Below, in pieces: positions 36,732 through 50,137 of a DNA stretch of 64,000 bases. The notes beneath the pieces were generated by a model. It made no database searches and was not told the origin of the DNA. It was given only the letters and a program-made list of their open reading frames with translations. Made by a program: the position numbers and the translations under genes. The stretch's first letter is position 1. The number at the start of each line of letters is the position of its first letter. This DNA is from Hysterium pulicare CBS 123377 (Eukaryota; Ascomycota; Dothideomycetes; Hysteriales; Hysteriaceae), in assembly GCA_000467715.1 (NCBI GenBank), contig AJFK01000780.1:103027-167026 (forward strand), given 5' to 3'.

Positions 36732-39391
36732 ATGAAGATCCGATCACCAAACGGCCTTCACTATCCCATCACTGTTGTCGAGCTTGCCAAGCAACCGGAC
36801 GATGACGTCCACAGGTCTGCACCGCTGTTCACATATTACTATGAGACAACAGTGACGGAGGGTAATAAGTATGGCGATGAAAAGCAAGTCAAGAAGAAGT
36901 TCCCAGCCACATTCGACTCGTATGTAGACGGTACATTGGCCCAATGGTACATCAAGAATGGATCAGTCATACAACGGCCCGGGTACGCCTACTCCAAAGT
37001 TCTCTTTGCATAGATGAACTCTGCTGACATATTTCAGAATTGATATTGTTGATATTGAAGAGCCTTGTACGCACGAGACACAATTCGGCGGTCTGTGTAC
37101 CAATTGTGGCAAGGATATGACAGAGTATGCCTTATTCCCTATATCTTGCCCAAGGATATCTCAGTTACTGACGCGTTTTGGAAGGGTGGACTATATCACC
37201 GACGAACGCGATGTAGACCGGGCGACCGTTAACATGACACACGACAACATAGCCCTCCTAGTCAGTCAAAAGGAAGCTCTACGAGCCGAGGAAGATGCAA
37301 AACGCCGACTCCTTGGAGTCAAGAAGCTCTCCTTGATCGTGGATCTCGACCAGACAATTATTCACACTACGTGCGAGCGAACGGTGGCCGACTGGCAGAA
37401 CGATAAGAACAACCCCAACTATGAGGCTGTCAAGGAGGTCAAGAGCTTCCAGCTGGCAGACGACAAGCTCGCCAATGTTGCAGCTAATTGGTACTACTGC
37501 AAGCTACGCCCTGGCTTGAAGGAGTTTCTGGAAAAGGTTTCGTCCATGTATGAATTACACATCTATACTATGGCTACAAGGGCCTATGCGCAAGCCGTTG
37601 CGAAGATTGTTGATCCAGACCGCCGTTACTTTGGGGATCGGATTTTGAGTCGCGATGAGAATGGGACCGACCAGATCAAGACACTTCACCGGCTCTTCCC
37701 GACCAACACAGATATGGTTGTTATCATAGACGACAGGGGTGATATATGGCACTGGAGTGAGAACCTTGTCCGTGTCCGACAATACAACTTCTTCCTAGGT
37801 GCCGGAGATATCAACGCGAGCTTTCTTCCCAAGCAAGACGAACTAGTTCAGGGAACTGCGCCAGCTGCAGTGGTCGAGCCCCAGAAAGCCGAGGAAAAGC
37901 AGGCAGGAGAGGCAGGCGAAGACACCGAAGCCTTCTCCATAGCCGCAAAGCCAACTGAAGCCGAACCGGTGGCGAATCCAAACGGTGCACTCACCGACCT
38001 TGAACAACAACTCATCGCGATGGCAGGTGGCGACAATCCGGCAGTCCTAGAACAGCAAGTCAAGGAACAGGAGAGGGTTATAATATCGCAACAGACCGAG
38101 CGCCCTTTGCTCCAAAGGCAGTTATTACTGGACCAGGCAGAGGAAGCCGCTGTAGAGGAAGAGGCCGTGGAAAATGGCGACTCTCCTACCACGGAACCCC
38201 CGAAGCATAGACAGAGCCTGCTGCATGACGATGATAACGAGCTAAAATTCATTGAAGCATGCTTACGCCGCGTTCATCGTTTATTCTTCGATGAATACTC
38301 CAAGAAGCGCACGGGGCACCAAGGTGGCAGAGTTGCTGAGCTCAGAGGCCAGAAGAGTCCGAAGAAACGTGCACCGGACGATATGGGTATTGTGCCTGAC
38401 ATAAAGCTGCTTATGCCACGAATGAAACGATCTGTCCTCCAAGGAACCTCCATCGTGTTCTCGGGTATCATACCTTTGGGAACAGATGTCCAATAGTAAG
38501 TTTACCAATTGAAAAAAAACATGAGGTGAAGATCTAACGCATTCTAGCTCCGATATAGCATTGTGGGCAAAGAGCTTTGGAGCACAGGTGACTCTCGACA
38601 TCACCAAGCAAACGACTCATGTCGTCGCCAATCCTACTCGCAAAACAACTAAAGTTAAGAAAGCAGCCCGTTACTCTCGTATCAAGATTGTCACTACAGA
38701 ATGGCTGCTGCAGTGCTTCTCGAAATGGGAGCGAGCGGATGAGACGCCCTATATCATTGAAGTTGATCCGGCCGAGCAAGGACCTCAAGGCGGATCTGGG
38801 GAAGGCTCTCCATTTGAAGAATTGGAGGATGGACCTATATTATCAGCAGAAGATGACGATATGGGTATGACGGGCGATGAAGAAAATGACGAGGATGACA
38901 GCGAGGACCCTGCGGAAGACTTCCAGTTGGATATGTCCGATGAAAAATGGCAGTCTCTGGGAGATGAGTTCCAAGACTTCATGGACGAGTCTGGCGAAAG
39001 CGAAGATGACACTGGAAGTGATTCTGAAAGCGTACGCTCTGACGCAAGTACACAAACATCTGACACTGCTAAGAGAAACGCAAAGAAGCGAAAACGTACT
39101 ACCGCCTCCACCGAAACTAGCGAGGCTGAGGACAGTGATGCTAGCGTCAACAGCTCCACTGGATCAAGACTACAGAGAAAGAAGAAGCGCGTATTAGAAC
39201 GAGTTACAAGTCTTACAAATGTCGTAACTGCTGATAAATCTTCGGGTCTTCCTAGCCCTGAAACAACCGGACCGGAGGAAGAGCAAGGTGAGGAGGATAG
39301 TAAGGGTGCAGACAACGACGATGAGGATGAGGACTTTGAGGCGGAGATGATGGCGGAATTGGAGAGGGAGGACGAGGAAGACGATACGTAG
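36732..39391 (+). CDS. FCP1: RNA polymerase II CTD phosphatase
   Basis: Dephosphorylates the C-terminal domain of RNA polymerase II, recycling the enzyme after transcription. Exons: 36732-36982, 37038-37124, 37185-38495, 38548-39391; 830 residues. The N-terminal biotinyl-lipoyl-like part includes CTHETQFGGLCTNCGKDMTE with paired cysteines. The FCPH catalytic domain has the DxDxT motif as VDLDQTIIHTT (near residue 166), followed by YYCKLRPGLKEFLEKVS, HIYTMATRAYA and VVIIDDRGDIWHWSENL. A BRCT domain spans about 528-620 (GTSIVFSGIIPLG, WAKSFGAQVTLDI, VTTEWLLQC) and is only complete after the 52-nt intron at 38496-38547. The C-terminus is highly acidic with basic patches (KKRKR), ending EREDEEDDT, as in the TFIIF-binding tail of FCP1. 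Confidence 0.96.
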
Positions 39392-40109
39392 GTGGTGTGC
39401 ATCTTGGTTTCCATCTTGGCTGCACCTGCATAGCGAGGTGTTTTGGTTGTAGGAGTCTGTTTGGTTCTAAGATCTTACATTTTGGAGAGCGGGATCTCAA
39501 CGGGCATTCATGGAGCTGGGCTAGCGATCTGAATACCTAGGCAGGGTACCCTATTGGGCGTTTGTGTTCCTAGAGACATCATTGATACCCAGACTTGGTC
39601 AACTGGTGGTCTTTCAAAATATTACTCCATTACCTTCTGCCTTCTTACTAGCCCCCACTCTAGGGTTCGCTTACAGATATGCTCGCAATGCACCTTTGCT
39701 GCTCTTGTGACTGCTGGCTTCCCGTTAACCATGCACCTGCATTCCTATTTGCCAATCAGACGTCAGACGGCGACAAAACCGGTGGACGATTCGAAGATGA
39801 GACTGCACGTCTATCCTGGGAGCGTGGGTCCGCTTGGCGCAAGCGTGAGGCTGAGAGAGCTCCATTCACCTTGTTCCGCCCACACAATCACCAGCCGCAG
39901 CCTGGCTAAGCTTTCCATGCGGACAAGCACCTCCTCAGGCAACAACGAAGCTGGTCGTTGTTTTCCTTCAAATTGCGTCTTCGACCCATCTTGAGCTCTT
40001 TCTTTAACGTACGCCAACAACTTGTGCTCTTCACCGGAAGCTTCGACCACCACCTATTTCCACCCACCTCCAGGCACCTTTGTTTCAACGTAACTCACTC
40101 ACTCTCAAC
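39392..40109. other. Intergenic region FCP1/F-box gene
   Basis: 718 bp. It contains a TACCTAGGCA variant of the palindrome (39534-39543). Antiparallel open frames here are short and unconvincing. Confidence 0.4.
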
Positions 40110-42064
40110 ATGGCGGGCATTAAATTCGTGGACCTGTCTGTTGATATCAAAACTCTCATTGTGCAACATGTAAGTTGGGTTTCTGGTGTGGTAGCACCAA
40201 ATGCCGTGCTACAAGAGGCGTTGAAGGCCAGAAGCAGGACCGTCCATTGTCTAGCAAACAACAAGAGGAGTACAAGATTGGCTTCCTGCAGCATTATACA
40301 GAATAATAGCTAACACGGCTGATTGCGATTGTAGGTTATACGCCCGACCGATCTCAAAAACCTCTGCCTCACTTCCAAACAGTTGCACGAAATCGCCGCA
40401 CGACAGCTCTATCGTGAAGTCACTCTCGATATCGGTTCTCCTTCAGATACTAAGCTCAGTGCTTTCTTGAATCCTAAGAATATCGGGTTGCCCCACATTC
40501 GGAAGCTAGATCTCTACCTTGCCGATGTGCTGGACAAATGCAACCAGTTACAACAAGCACACTTCGCGATTCGTATGATCCTCGAATTCCTTCCGGATAA
40601 CATTTTGAGCCACTTCTCATGGCATCCTTGGTCCTGTAGCTCTCTATACCTGCTAAGTTGTAGTTGCTAACGATTACTAGGCAAGTTTTTGACTCGGAGA
40701 ATCTTGTGCTACTTTATAAGAAGCAAAAGCGCATGAAATGGCTTGAAGGCATCGGAATCGACAAAGATGTGCTAGAGGAACTTCAAAAGATCCCTGACTT
40801 TGATGCTGTCTTTGCAAATACCAAGAAACTTGGGCTATACCCGGACAGTCGAGATGTTTTGAACATGTGCAATATGCTACTACGGAAAACGTCCAACCTT
40901 GAAAAGATCACACTCCACGCGAGCTTCGAAGATAGCGACTCCGGTATCCATGCCCGTGAATTGAACGACTCGAGTACCGGTCCTGGTCTTATCACTAGCA
41001 CGATGTTCAGCCATATGCAACCGTTCGCTAAGTGCACTCCGATGGCCTTGAAGGAGATTACTCTCCAGAAGATCTATCTCCGCTACTGCTCCGAAACCTA
41101 TTGCCGGCTTATCAATTTCACAACAGTTAAGTCGATTCGGGTGTTTACCTGTCCTGGCGCAGACGCTCTATTCGCAGAACTTAGCAAAAGCACGAAGTTA
41201 CCAAATAAACTGGAGACACTAGAGTTCAAGCACGACGATAATGCGGAAAATGACGCTTTGGGCGCATTGGATGGCTTTTTGTGTCTTGTTACAGGGATTA
41301 GGACACTCACAATCGATATTACCTGCGCAAAGACTTTGCCAGCAGCACCAGGCATCATCAGACACAACAAGACCCTTAAAGAACTTAATGTGCATGCAAG
41401 TGCGATCGACGATGAGGACGAGTTGATCTATGATTATTTGTCTTTCCAACAGATTTGCAAGGAATGTTCTTTGTTGGAACAATTGTCCGCTGGTTTCCCC
41501 CAAACGAGTGTCATTAGACACAATAGCGACTCATTTACAAATTTCGAGGTAAGTCCAGACTTATCAGCCATTTATATACCCTTCACCGAATTCCGGCTTC
41601 ACCTCGGATGGCACCACTTCGGATGCTTATTCTAACGTCTACAGCATTGCCTTGGAGAACTACCCAATCTCGTCACGCTGAATATCACGACGTGGCCAAA
41701 TAACAATCCATCTTCTTCAAAGCTACCTCGGAAAGTCTACGAGCATCTGCTGCAAGGAATGGCTCAGCAAGGCTTCGAGGGCAGCGTCGCCCACGCAGCA
41801 GCATATGATCGAAGCTCAAAGCTGACCATAATCGCATTCGGCTCTTCCGACAAAGTCTACGACCGTGCGGACAGCCAGAACCAGATCATTTTTGTCAAGG
41901 GCAAGCAAGTTGACCCAATGGGCACTGAAAAGCCAATAGCCATCCAAATTGGCTGGTGCCTGCGAAAGTATGTGGAGCCAAGGAGTGATGTGCTCGATTT
42001 CTCTCTTTCGAGGACATCAAGACCACCGACGCGAGAATCTCCAGCGAGCGACGATAGTGATTGA
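40110..42064 (+). CDS. F-box protein with leucine-rich helical C-terminus
   Basis: Likely substrate receptor of an SCF ubiquitin ligase; the target is unknown. Exons: 40110-40169, 40335-40630, 40681-41548, 41645-42064; 547 residues. The N-terminus is a degenerate F-box: VDLSVDIKTLIVQHVIRPTDLKNLCLTSKQLHEIAARQLYREVTLDI-type pattern, interrupted by a 165-nt intron. Irregular leucine-rich segments follow (LDLYLADVLDKCNQLQQ, LRKTSNLEKITLHASF, NKLETLEFKH, GIRTLTIDI, NKTLKELNVHAS). HPWQVFDSENLVLLYKKQKRMKWLEGI is the best-conserved piece; it is restored only by using the weak donor GTCCTG at 40631. A short disordered tail ends the protein. Family members are common and poorly characterised in filamentous ascomycetes. 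Confidence 0.78.
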
Positions 42065-42854
42065 GTAATGTTGATTTGGAGTAGAGGTACCACATTGGAA
42101 GAACAACTTGGGTTTCTGTTGAATAACCAAATAATGACATTTCTTGCGTGCGAGCGGGTAAAGCATCCCTTTCTGTAGATAGAGATATCCCCACACATGA
42201 ATTTAGCATTTGGCGGACTCACGAAGGATGCTCGTTTATCGTTGATGATAGTGAGTGGCGTCCACATGATGTTCCCAGATCAGCACAAGGTCTGTGTGGC
42301 TGGCGAATGCACATGGCGTCCCGAGGCGTTCTGTAGAAAGATGATGTTTCTGGGGATGTATATGGTAATAAGGACATAGTCAAGCCATCACGCAGCGATC
42401 ACATAAGCTGCAGTAGTCATGAATGGGCAATTGCGTGAGAGATTTCCGAAGTTGTTGAGTGAGTCCCGCACCCGTGACGTACAATAACACTGTCTTGTGC
42501 ATGGTCCATGCCTTTCACGCAGTCGCAAAACATCCCAACGCCTCCCAAACTTTATTCACACTCCACCCTATCGCCCAAAAGCGCATCACGGGCCGACATG
42601 AGACAAAGAACATCTATCAACGCATGTCAAAGCTCTCCGCCGTGATCCGGTCACCTCCCGAGTCCCACCGAGCACACAAGGCCGCTTGCGGCATACATTC
42701 TTTCCCAGTAAATGTAAGTACCCAACACGCTCTTTCACAGTCTCCCATGCCGCCTCTCTTCTCAATGGCCATGTTCCTGAAGAGAACTCCTTTGACGCGA
42801 CTTATTGACGCTGACTACGCGACAGAGGAGTCTATCCGTATCCTTGACTTCTCA
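42065..42854. promoter_or_regulatory. Upstream region of the Zn2Cys6 gene
   Basis: 790 bp. In-frame ATGs exist upstream of the chosen start (for example 42501 and 42771), so part of this region may be coding or an untranslated leader. No other gene seen. Confidence 0.4.
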
Positions 42855-45230
42855 ATGAACGGATCCATGGCGTCCCAATATCCTCCCCCTCCGCAACCCG
42901 AAGAAACACACTATGCGCCTATCTACCCTGCTGCCCCCAATCAGCAATTGTTAGACAACGGCCACCAACAGCAAATGAACTATGGATCTGCGCCTCCACT
43001 CAATGCAAACATTTTCCCAAAGATTGAAAATATCAATGAGGTCCTACAACAACAGGCACACCAAGCAAATCACGCGTTGACAGACCCGCGCAATGTACCC
43101 CAAGCCGCAGCTGATGGACAATCCAAGCCCAATCGATTACGAAAGGCGTGCGACTCGTGCAGTATACGGAAGGTCAAGGTTAGTCTTAGTGCGAAAGACG
43201 AGACAGAACACCAAAACCAGAAAGTTGTCATTTTAGAGCATTAGAGTGATTGCTGATGTCCATCCTTTGCAGTGCGATGAATCAGGACCGCCTTGTCGAG
43301 CTTGCACGGCTCTAGAAATCCCATGTACATTTGACAGACCAAGTCGACGAAGAGGTCCCCCAAATCGGCATGCGGAAGCTATCAAGAAAAAAAGACGATT
43401 AGAAGGGCAAGACACAAATTCAGCACCGTCAACACCATCCTCGCCCACAAATGCTGCCCACGCCTTGGCTCAACTATCCTCACATCCCCCTCACTTGTCT
43501 GCCGAATCGATCTGTCCGCTCCCGATTATGCAAGCCCTTATCGATGATTTCTTCACCTACATTCACCCGCTGTGCCCTTTTCCACATGAGCCGTCATTTC
43601 GCGAAGCATGGGCTCGTCGAGAAGATTATACAAACCCTTCATTTCTGGCTTTACTCTCCTCTATGATTGCTTGCCTTGTTGCTTCCTTTCCCCGCAAACC
43701 TCGACTTCATCTCAGGGCCCAGACGAGAGATCAATATCCAACACATCTAGCCCTTGTCGACAAATGCCGAGAAATCTGCGCCCAGGCACGAGGACCAGGT
43801 TATCTTGACAGACCCGGATTAAACGTGCACGATGCTTGCACGAGTTACTTTTTAGGATTGACTGGGGCATATACCTTTCAATGGCGGCAGTTGCGCCTTT
43901 ACTTTGGAGAGAGTTTGACTATCCTTCGATCTCTCGGCCTCCACAAAACTCAGGAACGGAATTACACTAGTGTAGGTGCCATCCCCGCCGTGCTAGGCTC
44001 GGATGGGCCAAACTACGATGAATCGAAGGATATCATGGTAGACAAGATCACCGAGCAGGTAGGCAGGAGAGCGTTTTGGACGGTGTTTGTTGGTGTCAGG
44101 TACGTGATGCTCAAAGACTTACAGCCCGTCTAATTTTGCTGACCTTGATTCGAATTCAGGACAATGCAACAACTCGGTGCTTCGTTTGGGGAACTTACAA
44201 TACCACCTCCGACACCAACTGAGCAATATCCTCCGTTGCCAGCAGAAGTTGATGACGCCTTCATCTTTCCAAACGAGATCATGTCCCAACCTCCGGGAAG
44301 TGTGTCACTGATGACTGGTTTCGTTACAAATGTGCGAATTTACACCTCATATTCGACGCTAACGGTAATGGAGATGGCTTTTGGGATTGGTGAACTCTTC
44401 GACTGGGACCGCCAGCAACGAATTTTAGATCAATGCTTGCAGTCTTGTAAGAGAGTTCTTGACGGGTTGCCAGAGGTCCTCAGAGTGTTACCAAAGGATA
44501 GCCGGGACGGTCGGTTCGGCCAGCGGACGCAGCCGTATTACCCACCCATGCCAGAATATTTAGCTGTCAGAGATCCCGCTCTACAAGCATACGATCATGA
44601 AAACCAAGAGGCTCGACGAAAAGCACAATTCGAGATTCAAAAGGCTAACATCTACGCCACCCATCTCAGCATTCGTTCGTATCTAGTCGAAAAGTACTTT
44701 GCACTCTTAGAGTCTCATAAGGTGGCAGCACACAGGCCGACTCAAGGTTCGCCAAGCGGACTCGCTGCAGGGTTTGATCATATGATACAACCTGCCTCTC
44801 GCGCAGACGAAATGCTAGAGCAAGAGATGGACGTCGAGCGTGGCCAGGTGGTCAAAGACCTCCTCGTCGTACTAGGAAGCATCGACATGGTGAACATGGA
44901 ACCAAACGGCGACAGCTTCGTGAGTTCTCCCTTCCACCACTTTCCCCAAGCTCACAACTAACCTCCCTTTTCCTTTAGACGCAGAAGATCCGCCAAATCG
45001 CCTCCACCCTCCTTGAAGTCCCCAAAGAGCGCAGAGGCTCCGTCGCCGTCCAACACCAGGACTATCTCTGGAAATTCCTCGACATTCTCAGCAAGCTCGA
45101 GCGCGTGTCGCCGGAGGCCTCGGATCCTAATCAGCCCGTCGACGAAGAGACGCAGTTGAGGCTCTGGGCGGATCTGCGGGAACATCAACTCAAGTTCCAA
45201 GAGCAAGGCGGGATATACGGATTCTCTTAA
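42855..45230 (+). CDS. Zn2Cys6 fungal-specific transcription factor
   Basis: DNA-binding regulator. Exons: 42855-43178, 43273-44099, 44160-44919, 44979-45230; 720 residues with this start (MNGSMASQYPPPP). The binuclear zinc cluster has all six cysteines: C99, C102, C109, C116, C119 and C126 (CDSCSIRKVKC then CRACTALEIPC), split by a 94-nt intron right after RKVK. A basic linker follows (RPSRRRGPPNRHAEAIKKKRRLEG). The fungal_trans middle homology region runs from about 190 (LIDDFFTYIHPLCPFPHEPSF) through YFLGLTGAYTFQWRQLRLYFGES, RSLGLHK and RRAFWTVFVGVRTMQQLGASFGEL. Its target genes cannot be read from sequence. The N-terminal QQQ- and PPP-rich part could be an activation region. Earlier in-frame ATGs leave the start uncertain. 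Confidence 0.9.
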
Positions 45231-46145
45231 ATGGAATTAAGGAAAAGTGGTTTTATTTGGGGTTTGTGGAATGCGGGGGAACTATATTACATGGTAAGTC
45301 CGTGTTTAATGTCTGACACTGTACTTTTGCTTTCTATTCGGATGGGAGGGTATAGCGAGGTCTGCTTTTTTCTCCCCTTTTGCGTGTCGATGGCAGCTTG
45401 CTTACTTCTTTTACTTCAAAATGGCGATCGGAATGGTGAATGGTGAATATTGAAAAACATGGCGCCCTAGTGGACTTATTCAAGAATACGTTCTGTAACT
45501 GTAGATAGATTTAATTCATGAGATCACTCTCGGTTGATGGTCAGCTAGTCTTTGGTCAACTACGGGCTTTTTCTCGTTTTTCAATATGCTCTATTTAAGA
45601 AAACGCACGATTCAATTACTCTCTTAATGTTTATATGCAGGACTAAATACATTCCGAAATAGAATACCTTGGCCAGACACTCAAACAACAGCTAATTTGA
45701 AGGATCACAGAGGATAGGCGTGCGTCTACCACGTTCTTTTCCACTAGTCTGTAAAAGGCGTTAAAGCAAGTTGCCATCTTTGAGATTAGTTAGAAGAAGC
45801 TTATGCAATAGGATCTACCTAGACTGAGGTGACTTCAGAACTCCGTAGTACGACCAGTAGTGACACTCATTGTGGATAGTCAAAGTACTGCTGTGCGATT
45901 TTCGCGGACGCAGTCGCTTTGGCTGCTCTGGACGGTCTTGACCCAGTCTCGTTCGTGATCATTGCATTTGCTTTCGATTCCCAACTCCTCTCGCTCATCC
46001 TTGATTTCATCGTGCATTCGACGACGTCTCCGGCTGGGTTTCGCCCTGGCATTCGAAGTGTCTGAAGGTAGGCGAACTGGAGTCTTCACCACGTTTCCTG
46101 AGACTGCCTGGAGAGCTAAACGAGCTGGTGCCGAGCTGACATCGC
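45231..46145. other. Intergenic region
   Basis: 915 bp, A/T-richer than its flanks around 45480-45700. Short minus-strand frames at 45867-46092 might belong to an alternative 3' end of the broken zinc-finger gene, but nothing proves it. Confidence 0.35.
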
Positions 46146-46937
46146 CTAGAGGTAGAAAGCTGGAGCATCGCTTCCGTTGCTTGGGACCGCCTGCAGAGGT
46201 GGACGAGCCGAAGTCTCCTCTTGGAGAAGATGATGAAGGGGCTCATTCTTCTGGGCCTTCTGAGACATTCGACCCTTTGGAGACTTCGGAGCATTGTGGT
46301 CCTCTGGGGCGGTGAGAGTGTTGAGGTCAGCATGTAACCCGATCCGTCCGGTTGTGGCAATGATAGCTAGAAACAATTGATCGAGGACGTACTGGGGGTA
46401 GGCGGCGATATGAGCCTGGCGTTGATAATCCGAAAACAACTTTCCTTCACCACACTCTTTGCAAACCGGCTCTCTATCTCTGTCCTAAACAATGAGTCTC
46501 GTGAACTTGAACACCGTTTCGGCATCTGGATCTCCTAACCAGAGCTTACACAGCGCGCAAACCAACCTTGGTGTACTCTCGAAACATGGTTCGCATTGAT
46601 AGATATCTCGTCCCCTATCCACGGCGCGGAGTACCTTGCAAAAAGTCTTACAGTCAAAGCATTGTGCCATCTCCGATTCTCTGCCAGCGGAAATGACGCG
46701 GAAGCATGCATTGCACAGCCGTTTCTCTCCTGCCGAATCAAACGAGTCGACGTAAAAACAGTGGCTGTGCTTGGTTGAGGATTTGCGACTTGTAAAGTCG
46801 GCCACTATGCTGTCCAGGGCAGTATCTCGATCGTATAGAACCTTATGAAGGTACTTTTCTGGATCTTGGTACTTCGCTTGGTCTTCGTCGACGTGGACGC
46901 AAGTGCGTGACGAGATCCCCGAGGCCGAGTTGGACAT
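46146..46937 (-). pseudogene. Cysteine-rich zinc-finger protein interrupted by an in-frame TAG
   Basis: I do not recognise the family. The minus-strand frame starts MSNSASGISSRTCVHVDEDQ at 46937 and runs 150 codons to a TAG at 46485-46487; the same frame then continues for 112 more codons to 46146. Five CxxC pairs are visible: CNAC, CFDC, CEPC and CALC before the stop, CKEC (VCKECGEGK) after it. CALC and CKEC look like the two halves of one zinc site, so the stop cuts a domain. CAG to TAG is a single CpA to TpA change, the type made by RIP. An alternative is a 72-nt intron with a good donor (GTAAGC at the CALC codons) and a poor GAG acceptor, but it would delete one cysteine pair member. Confidence 0.45.
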
Positions 46938-48213
46938 CCCTACACAGGGGACGGCAACTCTTGTTACTTCATAGCCCTATCCCTCTTCTCCCACTCCGAG
47001 GACGAGGGGGGCAGCTAGAAGATTCAGATCGCGGTCTCTGGGGGTCCAATGACGGCCATGTGTTGAACTACATCGCACGGAAGAATGAAAGGCAGAAGAA
47101 CGAGAATCTGACCGGTGAGAGAGGTGGAGTGGAGTGTTAGGAAGCAACCTCCTTGAGAGGAAGGAACTAAGGTTCGTCGCTTCCAGACGATGAGTCTGCG
47201 CCTACCTACTTCTTTACTGCCAGCATGCAAATATCAATTAGACTCTGTACAAGGCCTTCAAGTAAGTTGCCATGCTTAAGGCCATCCGGAAAGAAGTATG
47301 TGGATTCGGGCTTAGAGGTTAATAACCGCATCCTCGAGCTTGGGCTTGGAGCACGGAAGTACAGTCACCGTAGCGAGAGTAAGGAAGAATATCAAGTCTC
47401 TGCTTGTGATATACCTGAGACAAGTAAGAAGAATTGGTCCAGTATGCGAAGAAAAGGCCTTATGCTATGCACGAAAGTGGTATTCCGGTACGAAGAGTTT
47501 CAGTGTACTTCAGAGATGTAACCTTAAGTAGCATAAGCCCAGGAAATTCAACCACTGCTTAGACAGTATAAAGCTTACATAGAAACGAAACTCCCACTTC
47601 CGTGAAGTTCAGCTAACGTTCACATATCCCGTTCGCCACCTCGCATGGTCGGTTTAAGCTCTGCGTTACACGTCAAAGTGCTTTCGCTGCCATACGTCCA
47701 AACTCCGCAGTTCTCCTGATTATTCCCTTTTATGCCTTGGACAAGAAATAGACACGTTGGTGTCTATCTGGAATCATCCTCGTAAGGGATAAGCTCAAGA
47801 AAGGTACAAGAACAACGAGCCGAGTGACGGGAGACGAAATGAATGAGCTTTGAAGAAGGAAGCTAAGATGGGTTAGCTTAAGAGAGTCAAGTCTAAACAA
47901 AGTTGAATTTTAGAGAGAGGATTTGATGGAAGGTGAACCTTGGAGCTTGAAGAATACAGTGGCAGGCAGTTGATAAGCGGTTGACTGATGCGCACTTGTA
48001 CGGCGGAACTGATTATCCACTTTCGCAATTGAAAAACCCATCCTCTTTGTGAATATCCCGAAAGTTTGTCTTATGTCTCCAGAGAGAACGTGTAGCACTT
48101 TCGTTCTATAATTCAAGGAATACGTGGCCATACTTAGGTTACTGTGTTTCAAGATTCTCTAAGCTAATGTAAGCGGCTTTAATATACAATTTGCGCGATC
48201 CGACAACTGATGA
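46938..48213. other. Long intergenic region
   Basis: 1.28 kb. The only sizeable frame (47225-47521, +) has no protein-like pattern or plausible neighbours. No tRNA-like structure or repeat array recognised. Confidence 0.4.
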
Positions 48214-49057
<844 letters not shown>

Positions 49058-49455
49058 TATGTGCACTGGAGATGTGTGTGGTTGTGGCTGTGAGGGGAAT
49101 GGCGGAGAGTTCAATGTTGCATCGAGGTCACTGGTGAGGTCGGGATGAACCTGTTCGATGAAATCAGGACGGATGTGATTCGCTGGAAAGGTCAACGTGT
49201 AGAAATGAACATTGCCTACCGATTTTGAATATGGAAATGGGTGAAATGGCCTTAAAGACGATTCATAATGTTTACGAGTACTATAGAATGCGAAAACACG
49301 AAATTGCGGCGTGTAGGAGCTATAACTTCGTGAGATCACGTGCATGCTGCTTTCTTCATGCTTTCGGCTTCGAAGTGCTCGTCGAAGCATCATCACAATC
49401 CATCTCCGACGACTTCCAACCCCAACCCGTTTCACCCGACTAAACACATTTCAAG
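49058..49455. promoter_or_regulatory. Shared bidirectional promoter of NDUFS8 and mitochondrial ACP
   Basis: 398 bp between divergent start codons of two complex I genes. A CACGTG palindrome (TCACGTGCATG context) is at 49337-49342, 114 bp before the ACP ATG. In yeasts TCACGTG is the Cbf1 site; the factor here is unknown. Confidence 0.6.
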
Positions 49456-50137
49456 ATGTTCCGAGCAGCCATTCTCAGGTCGGCGAGACAAGCTATCAAA
49501 TCCGCACCCCGGTGCCAGAGTCCAATTGCCCGGCCGGTTGCGAAAAGCTCCCTGTTCCCATCAAAGCAGATAACCCCGGCTGCATACTTCCAGACCGTAC
49601 GATGCTACTCTGCACCTTCGGGCCTTGCAAAAGAGGAGGTTGAGGGTAGAATACTGGATTTACTGAAGAACTTCGACAAAGTGAGTGGTCGAAATGGGCT
49701 CTGGATCGAAAAATTGTGGCTAATGTCGACATCTCTAGGTCAGCGACGCATCAAAGGTACATCGAAGCACACAGTTGAGTCATAATGACACGTAGCTTAT
49801 GGATAACAGCTATCCGCTCAATCGCATTTCTCGAACGACCTAGGTCTCGACAGTCTTGATACCGTGGAGGTGGTTATGGCGATCGAGGAGGTTAGTATCC
49901 ACAGCTGGAATCTTCGCCCCAGAGACTGACAATGTGGCAGGAATTCAGTATTGAGATTCCCGATAAGGAGGCGGATGCAATTCACAGTGGTATGTCAATT
50001 GCTTCGAAGGTAGCTTCCAAATCCTAACAGCATATAGTGGACAAAGCGGTGAACTACATTCTTGGTCAGCCCGATGGTATGAGAAACAACTTCGTCTTGC
50101 CTAAATCTTCATAACTAATTGGTCTGCAGCGCATTGA
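49456..50137 (+). CDS. Mitochondrial acyl carrier protein (complex I NDUFAB1 subunit)
   Basis: Carries acyl chains on 4'-phosphopantetheine for mitochondrial fatty-acid synthesis (lipoate precursor) and is also a complex I subunit. Six exons: 49456-49680, 49739-49756, 49810-49890, 49941-49989, 50038-50076, 50130-50137; 139 residues. The presequence MFRAAILRSARQAIKSAPRC is arginine-rich. The ACP fold follows: EEVEGRILDLLKNFDKV, then FSNDLGLDSLDTVEVVMAIEEEF, where the serine of DSL is the phosphopantetheine site, then DKEADAIHSVDKAVNYILGQPDAH. Exon 2 is only 18 nt (VSDASK) and the last exon only 8 nt, encoding the final Ala-His and stop; both are required to match the family. It is divergent from NDUFS8. 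Confidence 0.92.

Noticed and set aside
38785-39414. 209-residue Ser-rich minus-strand frame
   Set aside because: It is the antisense shadow of the acidic FCP1 tail (GAN/GAT codons read as Ser/Ile/Phe).
47225-47521. 98-residue plus-strand frame in the 46.9-48.2 kb intergenic region
   Set aside because: No recognisable motif, no supporting splice signals, and composition typical of non-coding DNA.
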